From Megasphaera massiliensis (GTDB lineage Bacteria; Bacillota; Negativicutes; Veillonellales; Megasphaeraceae), in the NCBI RefSeq assembly GCF_000455225.1, contig NZ_HF954537.1:950352-1014351 (forward strand): a DNA stretch of 64,000 nt, read 5' to 3'. Below, one piece after another: positions 17,885 through 26,143 of this stretch. The position numbers and the translations under genes are program-made. Within the stretch, counting starts at the first letter, position 1. The number at the start of each line of letters is the position of its first letter. The notes below the pieces were generated by a model that saw nothing but the letters and a program-made list of their open reading frames with translations, did no database searches and was not told where the DNA came from.

Positions 17885-19252
17885 TCAGATCGCGTTGACA
17901 ATGCCCTTAAAGACACGGCCACGCTGTTCAAAATTGTCATACATATCAAAGCTCGAGCAAGCCGGTGAAAGGAGGACGGCCTGAGGAGCTTTGGCAATAC
18001 TGCGGGCTAACATAATCGCACCTTCCATACTATAACCGGTTCGGCGGATATCTGCAATACCTGCTTTTTTCGCGGCTGCTTCAAAGCGGTCGGCGGCATC
18101 GCCGATGAGGATCAGTGTATCGACGCGTTTGGCCGCTAAGGCCATGAAGTCATCGAGGGGCGTCTTTTTATCGTAGCCGCCGGCGATGAGAATGAGATGG
18201 CCCTGGGGAAAGGCATCCAAAGCCTTCATCGAAGCATCGACATTGGTACCCTTGGAGTCATTATAATAAGTCACATCGTGGATGGTCCGGACTTTTTCAA
18301 GCCGGTGTTCAACCCCTTTAAAGGTTTTAAAACTTGTCTAATGACGTCAAGGGAAGCCCCGGCCGCATAGGTCAAGAGAATCGCCGCTAAGCAATTCTGT
18401 ATATTATGCTTGCCAAAGAGATGGAGCTCCGATTCAGCACAGACGACGGTATCCTGTCCTTCATGGCGCAGAATAAGGTCGCCGTCCCGATAAAAGGCTC
18501 CTTCAGGGACCTCGCCGTTTGTCGAGAAGTACAGGACGGTACCGGTCATGGCATCGGCCATGGCCCGGACGCGGTCATCATCGTAATTGAGGATGGCATA
18601 ATCGTCTTTGTCCTGATTGAGGAAAATTCGCTGTTTCGCAGCACTGTAGGCTTCCATCGTGTGATGACGGTCCAAATGGTCCGGCGTGATATTGAGGATA
18701 ACCGCCGCCTTGGCCTTCATCGTACGCGTAAATTCGAGTTGGAAACTTGAAAGTTCGGCCACGACGACGGCGTCTTTCGGAAGATCCTTTGCCTGTTCTG
18801 AAAGGCCGTAGCCGATGTTGCCGCCGACGACGGTCTGACGGCCCGTAGCTTTCATGATTTCCCCCACCAGGGTCGTCGTCGTCGTCTTACCGTTAGTACC
18901 GGTGATGCCGATGATGTCAGCATCGGTAACGCGGCAGGCGACTTCGACTTCGCTCCAAATGGGAAGCCTTTTCGCAGCAGCGGCTTTCATAATGGGAATT
19001 TCCGGAGAAATGACCGGCGACGGTACGACGACATCCATGCCGTCGAGGAGGCTCGTTTCCTGACTGCCGAAGACGAGCTTTACGCCGTGAGACGCCAAGT
19101 CCGGCCATGGCTTTTCGCTCACATCGATGGCCTTCATATCGTTGAGGACGACCGTCCCCCCCGTGATCTGCCAAGGCCAGTGAAGCGGCACGACCACTAA
19201 TGCCCGCGCCGATGACTAAAAATTTTTTTCCAGAAAAATCCATGATGCTCAT
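17885..19252 (-). pseudogene. murD: UDP-N-acetylmuramoylalanine--D-glutamate ligase, two apparent frameshifts
   Basis: MurD adds D-Glu to UDP-MurNAc-L-Ala. The gene is split over three frames. MDFSGKKFLVIGAGISGRAASLALADHGG runs into a run of seven G (minus strand, 19156-19162), where six would keep the frame into TVVLNDMK. The middle carries GITGTNGKTTTTTLVG and NITPDHLDRH. At the A-run 18325-18328 one A appears missing; restoring it joins LKTFKGVEHRLEKV to YYNDSKGTN. Together the pieces give a full-length enzyme of about 452 residues. Both defects are in homopolymers in an essential gene, so sequencing error is the likeliest cause. Confidence 0.9.
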
Positions 19253-19304
19253 TACCTACACCTGCTTTATGTAAAATATGGTCTTAACAAGGAGAAAAGA
19301 CTGT

Positions 19305-20270
19305 TTACTTTCCTGCCATGACGACGATAATCGCCAAGATAGCCATTAACGCCGAAAAACTCCAAAAAACAGTAACTACTTTCACTTCGCTCCAACCGGA
19401 TAATTCAAAATGGTGGTGAATGGGACTCATTTTGAAGACCCGGACGCCCCGTGTTTTGAAGGAAATAACCTGGATGATGACCGACAAGGCTTCGAGGACA
19501 TAGAGACCGCCGGCCAAGATGAGCAAGAGTTCCGTCTTGGTCAAAATGGCCATAGCCGCTAAGGCACCGCCGAGAGCCAGAGACCCGGTATCGCCCATGA
19601 ACATTTTAGCCGGATGCTGGTTATAGAACAAGAAGCCCAGGCAGGCACCGGTCAGGGCCGTACTGAAAATGGCAAAATGAGTATACCCCAAGGCGACAGC
19701 GATGACGACGTAGGCAACGGCCGTAATCGAGCATGAACCGGCTGCCAGTCCGTCGAGTCCGTCCGTCAGGTTGACGGCATTGCTGGTTCCGACGATCATG
19801 ACGAATACGAAGAGATAGTAGAACAAGCCTAAGTCAACCGTAGTCGACGTGAAAGGAATCCACAAGGTCGTGGGAAAATGAAGGAAGGCTTGGAGGATGT
19901 AGCAGAAAACGGCAGCCATGACGAACTGGCCGGCCAGTTTCTGTTTTGCCGTAAGGCCCAAATTGCGGTGTTTAACGGCCTTGATGGAGTCATCCAAAAA
20001 ACCGATGACGCCGTGACCGAGGGTCAGGAATAAGGCCAAAGCCTTTCTGATTTCCATCGGATCAAAGAGGAGGCAAGCCACGGTCAGCGCCGTCAGGATG
20101 AGAATCCCCCCCATGGTCGGTGTACCGGCTTTATACTTATGGCTTTCCGGCCCTTCTTCTCGTTCAGACTGGCGGGCGTGGAACTGTTTCAGTTTTTTGA
20201 TGACGAAAGGTCCCAGGACAAGGCCGATGACCAAGCTGACGATGAAGCTGAAAATCAGCATTTTAAACAT
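19305..20270 (-). CDS. mraY: Phospho-N-acetylmuramoyl-pentapeptide transferase
   Basis: 321-aa polytopic inner-membrane enzyme (about 10 TM segments) making lipid I. Conserved GTPTMGG, the Asp-Asp motif GFLDDSIKAV, NLTDGLDGLAAG and the C-terminal MSPIHHHFELSGWSE are all present. Normal length. Lies between murF and murD. Confidence 0.97.
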   Translation of the reverse strand: MFKMLIFSFIVSLVIGLVLGPFVIKKLKQFHARQSEREEGPESHKYKAGTPTMGGILILTALTVACLLFDPMEIRKALALFLTLGHGVIGFLDDSIKAVKHRNLGLTAKQKLAGQFVMAAVFCYILQAFLHFPTTLWIPFTSTTVDLGLFYYLFVFVMIVGTSNAVNLTDGLDGLAAGSCSITAVAYVVIAVALGYTHFAIFSTALTGACLGFLFYNQHPAKMFMGDTGSLALGGALAAMAILTKTELLLILAGGLYVLEALSVIIQVISFKTRGVRVFKMSPIHHHFELSGWSEVKVVTVFWSFSALMAILAIIVVMAGK

Positions 20271-20275
20271 TCACA

Positions 20276-21646
20276 TTACTTCCTTTCAAAATAGGGCAGT
20301 ATTTTTTCCATAGCAAAGCTGCGCGAGCCTTTCAAAAGGACGGTGTCACCGTCCCGGAGCAAGGCCTTCAGCTGACGGGCCGCCGCTTCATGAGAATCGG
20401 TCATATAGACGGCTTTCATGCCGGCATCCTGTGCCGCACGGGCGATATCTTCAGCCAGATTCCCCATGGTGATGAGGGCGTCGAGCTTCATATCGGCAAC
20501 CAAGCGGCCGATGGCCCGATGTTCTCTTTCGGCCCAGTCGCCGAGTTCTCCCATGCCGCCGAGGACGGCGATTTTGCGTCCCTTGGTCAAGAGATCCAAG
20601 GTGCGGATAGCTTCAGCCATCGAAGCCGGATTGGCATTATACGTATCGTTGATGAAGGTATAAGGCCCGAGGTGCAGGAGTTCCTGGCGCATGGCCATGC
20701 CTCGATAGGCAGAAAGTCCGGACTGCAGTTCCGCGTCACTGAGACCGGTCAGGTATCCTGAGGCAATGGCCGCCAAGGCATTATAGACGTTGTGGCGGCC
20801 AATGACCGGAACGGAAACATCAAAGGTACGGTCGAAGCAGCGGCAGGTAAAGCGAACCCCTTTTTCGTCACAGACGATATTCTCGGCCCGGATCTGCGCC
20901 GAATCATCGGTCCCGTAGAGGACAGACCGACCTTGGCAGAGATCCTTCATCGGTGCAACAAAAGGATCGTCACCATTTAAGATGGCCGTTCCTTTGGCAT
21001 CGAGGCCTTGAACCAATTCAGACTTGGCCTTGGCAATATTTTCCTGAGAACCTAAGAGTTCGATATGGCTCTTGCCGACGTTGGTGACGACGCCGATGGT
21101 CGGCTCGCCGATATCGACCAGTTCGGCAATCTGCCCGAGGCCGCGCATGCCCATTTCGACGACGCAGGCTTCGTGGTCAGCCGTTAACTGTAACAAGGTT
21201 TTAGGCAGTCCGATTTCATTATTATAATTCTTTTCCGTCTGCAATACCTTATATTTTTCACTCAAGACGGCGGCAATCATATTGCGCGTCGACGTCTTCC
21301 CTACCGAGCCGGTTACGGCAATGACAGGAATGGAAAAACGGCGGCGGTGAAAACGGGCTAAATCCTGATAAGCTTTCAGCGTATCAGAAACGACGAAAAT
21401 CGGTACCGCAGCCCCCTTATATTCCGGACGCAGTTCAGAGACGACGGCACCGGCCGCGCCCGAAGAGAGTGCCTTTAAGACGAAGTCATGACCGTTAAAA
21501 GAGGTCCCTTTGAAGGCGACGAAAAGGGAGCCCTTTTCCACCGCCCGAGTATCGGTGCAAACGTCATGAAAAAGCACGCTCCCTATAGAAGAGAGCAGAC
21601 GGGCTCCCGTCGCTTTCTGTACTTCTTCACTGGTAAAATCAGCCAT
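20276..21646 (-). CDS. murF: UDP-N-acetylmuramoyl-tripeptide--D-alanyl-D-alanine ligase
   Basis: 456-aa Mur ligase adding D-Ala-D-Ala. P-loop VTGSVGKTSTRNM (about residue 112), TEKNYNNEIGLP (MurF signature) and NDTYNANPASM (about 325) are visible. Its ATG overlaps the murE stop by one base (TAATG). Confidence 0.96.
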   Translation of the reverse strand: MADFTSEEVQKATGARLLSSIGSVLFHDVCTDTRAVEKGSLFVAFKGTSFNGHDFVLKALSSGAAGAVVSELRPEYKGAAVPIFVVSDTLKAYQDLARFHRRRFSIPVIAVTGSVGKTSTRNMIAAVLSEKYKVLQTEKNYNNEIGLPKTLLQLTADHEACVVEMGMRGLGQIAELVDIGEPTIGVVTNVGKSHIELLGSQENIAKAKSELVQGLDAKGTAILNGDDPFVAPMKDLCQGRSVLYGTDDSAQIRAENIVCDEKGVRFTCRCFDRTFDVSVPVIGRHNVYNALAAIASGYLTGLSDAELQSGLSAYRGMAMRQELLHLGPYTFINDTYNANPASMAEAIRTLDLLTKGRKIAVLGGMGELGDWAEREHRAIGRLVADMKLDALITMGNLAEDIARAAQDAGMKAVYMTDSHEAAARQLKALLRDGDTVLLKGSRSFAMEKILPYFERK

Positions 21647-23151
21647 TATTTATCTCCTCGATGCAGGTCGCGAACGGCATTGCGGGCTTCTTCGCGGTCG
21701 TCAAAGTGAATCGTACCGTCATTTAAGATCTGATACGTTTCATGACCCTTACCGGCAATGACGATGATGTCATTTTCTTGTGCCAGTTCGACGGCTCGAT
21801 AAATGGCTTCACGACGGTTGACGATGACTTCATGATGCTGTCCCGCCTTAAGCCCTTGTTTAACGCCTTCTTCGACTTCTGCTACGATGGCATCGGGGTT
21901 TTCCGAACGCGGGTTATCCGAAGTGACGATGGGAATATCGGCAAGTTCTGCGCCGATGCGGCCCATGATGGGGCGCTTGGTCCGGTCGCGGTCACCACCG
22001 CATCCAAAGACGGCAATGACGTGGTTGGGGTTCATGGCCCGTGCCGTTTCCAAGGCCTTTTCAAGGCTGTCCGGCGTATGGGAATAGTCGACGACGATAG
22101 CAAAGGGCTGGCCGGCTTCGACGAGTTCAAAACGTCCGGCTACGGAGTGGAAAGTCTGAATGGCCTTGTCGATAGTGGCTTCGTCGATGCCTTCGGCATG
22201 GGCCGCACCGATAGCAGCCAGTGTATTGTAAACGTTGAACAGGCCGGTAATGTTCATATTGAGATGGACATTGACAAAAGGACCGACGACGTCGAAGGAC
22301 GAGCGTTTCAGTTCGACATTTAAATTCGAACCTTTGAGGTCGGCATCTTGTTCAACGCCATAGGTCAAAACCTGGCAGTGGCAAGCATCGAGAATCTGTT
22401 TAGACCAGGGATCGTCGACGTTTACGATAGCCGTTTTATTGTCTTTGACATGGTCGGCAGCGGTCAGGCTCTGGAAGAGCTTGGCTTTCGCGGCGACGTA
22501 ATTTTCCATGGTCTTATGGAAATCGAGATGGTCCTGAGTAAGATTGGTAAAGACAGCCGTATCGTATTCGATACCGGCGACGCGGTCTAAGGCCAAGGCG
22601 TGGCTGGACACTTCCATGACGACATGGGTCATGCCCTTTTCATACATCAGGGCCAAAAAGCGCTGGAGTTCGACGACGTCCGGCGTCGTGTTGTGAATGG
22701 GCAGTTCTTCATCGTCGATAAGGGCGTGAATCGTGCCGATGACGCCGACATGATGGCCGGCAGAACGCAGGATATGGGCAATGATGTGGGTCGTCGTCGT
22801 CTTACCGTTGGTACCGGTGACGCCAATCATGCGCATCTTTTTGCCGGGATAGTCATAAAAGAAAGGGACCATGTCTTCTAAGGCATGGTGGATATCGGGG
22901 ACCTGGATCTGGACCGTTTTCGACGGCAGGTCGAGGTGTTTCGTCGTCAAAACGGCGACGGCCCCTTTTTCAACAGCCTGCGCTGCAAAAGCAGCCCCGT
23001 CGACATGAGCGCCGGAAATGCAGACGAATAAGTAGCCCGCTTCGATGTCCCGGGAGTCCGAAGAAATGCCGGTAACTACCGTATCGGCACTGCCGCTGAG
23101 ATTATAAATTCCTTTAAGTTGTTTGCAAAGTTCACCTATTGTTTTTGTCAT
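21646..23151 (-). CDS. murE: UDP-N-acetylmuramoyl-tripeptide synthetase (meso-DAP adding)
   Basis: 501-aa Mur ligase adding the third stem residue. P-loop GVTGTNGKTTTTHII, NLTQDHLDFH and the substrate loop TSDNPRSE are seen. DNPR is the motif linked to meso-diaminopimelate specificity, as expected for a diderm Firmicute. The start MTKTIGELCK is fixed by AAGGAGG; a 30-residue upstream extension is rejected. ftsI would usually lie between ftsL and murE but is missing. Confidence 0.95.
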   Translation of the reverse strand: MTKTIGELCKQLKGIYNLSGSADTVVTGISSDSRDIEAGYLFVCISGAHVDGAAFAAQAVEKGAVAVLTTKHLDLPSKTVQIQVPDIHHALEDMVPFFYDYPGKKMRMIGVTGTNGKTTTTHIIAHILRSAGHHVGVIGTIHALIDDEELPIHNTTPDVVELQRFLALMYEKGMTHVVMEVSSHALALDRVAGIEYDTAVFTNLTQDHLDFHKTMENYVAAKAKLFQSLTAADHVKDNKTAIVNVDDPWSKQILDACHCQVLTYGVEQDADLKGSNLNVELKRSSFDVVGPFVNVHLNMNITGLFNVYNTLAAIGAAHAEGIDEATIDKAIQTFHSVAGRFELVEAGQPFAIVVDYSHTPDSLEKALETARAMNPNHVIAVFGCGGDRDRTKRPIMGRIGAELADIPIVTSDNPRSENPDAIVAEVEEGVKQGLKAGQHHEVIVNRREAIYRAVELAQENDIIVIAGKGHETYQILNDGTIHFDDREEARNAVRDLHRGDK

Positions 23152-23268
23152 TATTATAGAACCTCCTTGACGGTTCATTTCATTGTACTGTTCTACATTG
23201 TACAGCTTTATCGGATAAATAACAATGAGGTCGTCGCACAAAAGTGCGTCGACCTCTCATTTAAGCAA

Positions 23269-23664
23269 TTATCGACGGTTCCCCTTTGCGGCCTGATCGC
23301 TTTGATTCCCATAGAGAATACGTGACGGTGCCACCATTCCCAGCTGTTTCGTCGCCGTCGTATAAATTCGTTCCGGCGTTTCCAATTTGGAAATTTGGAC
23401 CCGTAACTGCTCATTTTCACGTTGTAACTGCTGTGCTTGAAGTTTTAATTCCATGAGTTCGCCACTCTGCTGATACGTCCAAGACGTAATAAGATTAGAA
23501 GCGATGGCAATCGCTGCGATCATTCCAATGGGAACCAGAACATATACGGCACCCTGCTGGACAGCCTGTACCGCAGCTGACCTCCACAGGGGAACGCTTC
23601 TTTCTTCATGTAAATTTCCGACTTTCCTTGCCAGCATACGCAACACATCCATTTCAATAATCAT
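23269..23664 (-). CDS. ftsL: FtsL-like divisome protein
   Basis: 131-aa bitopic protein. Short cytoplasmic part, one TM segment (VYVLVPIGMIAAIAIASNLI), then a leucine-zipper-like coiled coil (ELMELKLQAQQLQRENEQL) typical of FtsL/DivIC. FtsL sequences are poorly conserved, so position between rsmH and murE is main support. Start at 23664 chosen for GAAGGAG at 8 bases; a longer frame would overlap rsmH. Confidence 0.82.
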   Translation of the reverse strand: MIIEMDVLRMLARKVGNLHEERSVPLWRSAAVQAVQQGAVYVLVPIGMIAAIAIASNLITSWTYQQSGELMELKLQAQQLQRENEQLRVQISKLETPERIYTTATKQLGMVAPSRILYGNQSDQAAKGNRR

Positions 23665-23677
23665 TAGCTTGGCTCCT

Positions 23678-24610
23678 TCATTTACGGATACCGACGCGAA
23701 GTTTTGCACTGCGGGCCCTCGGATTCAAATCCAGTTCCTCCGGCGACGGTAAAATGGGTTGTCGCTTTACTTTTAGGATGGCTTGATGATGGCAGGTGCA
23801 AACCGGCATATCGGGCGGACAGATACAATCGGTCGCCAAAAGACGCAGCGTCTGTTTTGCAATACGATCCTCCAGTGAATGGAAGGTAATGACACACAAA
23901 CGTCCTCCGCGCTTTAAACGCTGAGCGGCATGTTCCAAGGAATCCTTTAAGATTCCCAATTCGTCATTGACTTCGATTCGGATAGCCTGAAACGTTCGCT
24001 TCGCCGGGTGCGGCCCGTCCTTACGAGCGCCGGCCGGGATGGCCTTTTTAATAACGTGAACCAGTTCTTCCGTCCGTTCTAAAGGTTTTTCCTGACGTTC
24101 TTTCACGATGAATTCGGCAATGCGCTTAGCCCACCGTTCTTCCCCATAATCTTTGATGATACGGTACAAGTCGGCTTCGCTGTAACCGTTTACGACGTCG
24201 TAAGCGCTGCGCCCTTGACTGCGGTCCATGCGCATGTCGAGGGGCCCGTCCTGCATATAAGAAAATCCCCGGTCCGGTGTATCCAGTTGATAGCTCGATA
24301 CGCCGAGATCAAACATGATGCCGTCGACGGCATCGATGTGAAGTTCGTCGAGGACTTCCGATATATACCTGAAATTGCGCTGCACGAGAATATGTCGGCA
24401 CGGCGTATCAGAGAGGCGTTCCGTTGCCGCTGCAATGGCGTCCCGGTCCTGGTCGAGACCGATAATCGTCGCCTCCCCCGTCAGCTGGTCGGCTAAGGCC
24501 CTGGAATGGCCGCCGCCGCCGAGGGTACAGTCGACGTAAACGCCGCTGGTATCAGTTATTAAATTGGCTATGGTTTCCTTACGAAGAACACTGACGTGGT
24601 GAAAATCCAT
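23678..24610 (-). CDS. rsmH: 16S rRNA (cytosine(1402)-N(4))-methyltransferase
   Basis: 310-aa SAM-dependent methyltransferase (MraW). The N-terminal HVSVLRKETI and SAM motif VDCTLGGGGHSRAL (about residues 27-40) are followed by MFDLGVSSYQLD, FRPDGPLDMRM-like QDGPLDMRMD and the C-terminal NPRARSAKLRVGIR. Second gene of the dcw cluster. Confidence 0.97.
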   Translation of the reverse strand: MDFHHVSVLRKETIANLITDTSGVYVDCTLGGGGHSRALADQLTGEATIIGLDQDRDAIAAATERLSDTPCRHILVQRNFRYISEVLDELHIDAVDGIMFDLGVSSYQLDTPDRGFSYMQDGPLDMRMDRSQGRSAYDVVNGYSEADLYRIIKDYGEERWAKRIAEFIVKERQEKPLERTEELVHVIKKAIPAGARKDGPHPAKRTFQAIRIEVNDELGILKDSLEHAAQRLKRGGRLCVITFHSLEDRIAKQTLRLLATDCICPPDMPVCTCHHQAILKVKRQPILPSPEELDLNPRARSAKLRVGIRK

Positions 24611-24618
24611 AATTCCTC

Positions 24619-25059
24619 CTAAAAGTCCAGGTTCAGGAAATCGTCGAGGCTTTCGGCGATTTCTTCCATGGCCGGAACAGTCTTGGCAACATAGGCTTCA
24701 TATGCGTCTTTACTCCAAATTTCGACCTTGTCTCCTGTCCCCAGAACGGTCACATCCTTAACCAGTTTCGCATAGGCCCGCAAAGTAGCCGGAATAAGGA
24801 TACGACCTTGCTTATCGAATTCGACTTCAGCAGCACTGCCAAAGACGAATCGCTGGAAGGCACGGACGTTTTCCTTCGATGCCTTCAGTTGTTTTAAACT
24901 TCCGGCAAACCGCATCCATGCTTCCATCGTGTAAACGGAAAGGCAGCCTTCCAAACCTCGGGTAACGATGAAGGTTGGACCGAGTTCATCCCGAAATTTG
25001 ACAGGCAAAATGACGCGACCTTTAGCGTCGATTGTATGTTCGTATTCTCCCATAAACAT
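24619..25059 (-). CDS. mraZ: Transcriptional regulator MraZ
   Basis: 146-aa protein with two SpoVT-AbrB-like swapped-hairpin domains. MFMGEYEHTIDAKGRVILP starts the first and EVEFDKQGRILIPATLRAYA is the second. MraZ binds direct repeats upstream of its own operon in other bacteria. The start at 25059 fits family N-termini; AAAGGAG lies 11 bases upstream. First gene of the dcw cluster, with its own promoter. Confidence 0.95.
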   Translation of the reverse strand: MFMGEYEHTIDAKGRVILPVKFRDELGPTFIVTRGLEGCLSVYTMEAWMRFAGSLKQLKASKENVRAFQRFVFGSAAEVEFDKQGRILIPATLRAYAKLVKDVTVLGTGDKVEIWSKDAYEAYVAKTVPAMEEIAESLDDFLNLDF

Positions 25060-25090
25060 TAGGCGCGTCACTCCTTTCACTCTCCTCCAC

Positions 25091-25120
25091 ATTCTACCAC
25101 ATTTACACACTCTGTGACAA
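25091..25120 (-). promoter_or_regulatory. Promoter of the dcw cluster
   Basis: Minus strand: -35 TTGTCA (25115-25120), 18-bp spacer, -10 TAGAAT (25091-25096), about 30 bases before the mraZ ATG. The spacer repeats GTGT/GTGG units; repeats of this kind near mraZ are bound by MraZ elsewhere, but I see no clear set of operator repeats. Confidence 0.6.
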
Positions 25121-25140
25121 TAATGTTGACAAAGAATGGG

Positions 25141-25177
25141 AAAAAAAAATAAGCCGTCGCACTGGCGACAGCCTACT
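25141..25177 (-). terminator. Terminator after gluQ
   Basis: Minus strand: hairpin GCTGTCGC/GCGACGGC followed by a run of nine T, 29 bases after the gluQ stop. It insulates gluQ from the dcw promoter. Confidence 0.85.
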
Positions 25178-25205
25178 TTTTTAATATATCGTTTAGTAAA
25201 CCGAT

Positions 25206-26132
25206 TTACTTCATCGTTCCGGTAATAACAATCGGATCTGTATGCATTTTTTTAAAATCACAAAGGGCCACTAATTCAGCCCGGCTGTAGCGGCGCCGTT
25301 CCGGAACCAAGCCGCCGGCATAGGCCAGGTGGGACAAAATCGTCTCGGCATCGACACCGTCGTCCCGCAGGGCGCGGACGGTAATGCCTTTTTGTCGTTT
25401 CGACAGGCGATTCCCATCGCCGTCGATGAGCATCGGCACGTGGGTATAGTGGGGCGCGTCGTAGCCTAAAATCTTCATGAGCCAAATCTGCTGCGCCGTC
25501 GATGACAGCAAGTCTTCACCGCGCAGGACATGGGTTATGGCCATGCTGCCGTCATCGACGGAAACAGCCAACTGGTAGGCATACATGTCATCGGCCCGGC
25601 GGACGACGAAGTCACCGCAGCAGTCGGGCAGATAGTCTTCCTGCCGGCCGTAAACGGAGTCGGTAAAGTAAACGGTTTCGTCCGGTACATGGATGCGCCA
25701 CGACGGTTTCTTGGTCATGCGGCGTTCGGCTTCACTCAGGCCGTAACAATGGCCGTCGTACACGGTATGTTCGCCGGCATGAGGGGCCCCAATGGCCTGA
25801 AGCCGCGTCCGGCTGCAGTAGCAGGGATAAAGGAGTCCCTTTTCCCGCAGGACGTCCAAGGCCTCGTCATAACGGTCGTAACGTTCCTGCTGGACGTAAG
25901 GACCGTAAGGGCCTCCCACATCGGGGCCTTCGTCCCAGGCAAGGCCCAGCCAGGAAAGGTCTTCCATAAGTGCCTTAGTATACACAGCCTTGGATCGCTG
26001 CTCATCAATATCTTCAATCCGAAGGACCAAGGTGCCTCCGGCCTGACGCACTTGGAGCCAGGCCAAAAAGGCCGACCAGACGTTGCCGAGGTGGATATAT
26101 CCTGTCGGGCTCGGAGCAAATCGCCCTCGCAT
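25206..26132 (-). CDS. gluQ: Glutamyl-Q tRNA(Asp) synthetase
   Basis: 308-aa GluRS-like catalytic core without the anticodon-binding domain. It attaches glutamate to queuosine in tRNA-Asp. RFAPSPTGYIHLGN holds the HIGH-type motif (HLGN) and NRLSKRQKG the KMSKS-type motif. Zn ligands CYC and YDGHC are spaced as in GluQRS. It fits the queuosine genes queE/D and queF/T in this window. Overlaps nothing; follows the M16C peptidase by 11 bases. Confidence 0.93.
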   Translation of the reverse strand: MRGRFAPSPTGYIHLGNVWSAFLAWLQVRQAGGTLVLRIEDIDEQRSKAVYTKALMEDLSWLGLAWDEGPDVGGPYGPYVQQERYDRYDEALDVLREKGLLYPCYCSRTRLQAIGAPHAGEHTVYDGHCYGLSEAERRMTKKPSWRIHVPDETVYFTDSVYGRQEDYLPDCCGDFVVRRADDMYAYQLAVSVDDGSMAITHVLRGEDLLSSTAQQIWLMKILGYDAPHYTHVPMLIDGDGNRLSKRQKGITVRALRDDGVDAETILSHLAYAGGLVPERRRYSRAELVALCDFKKMHTDPIVITGTMK

Positions 26133-26143
26133 GGAAGCCCCCC

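Noticed and set aside
18325..18332. Programmed frameshifting in murD
   Set aside because: No slippery heptamer or downstream structure is seen, and a second, opposite defect lies upstream; errors explain both better.
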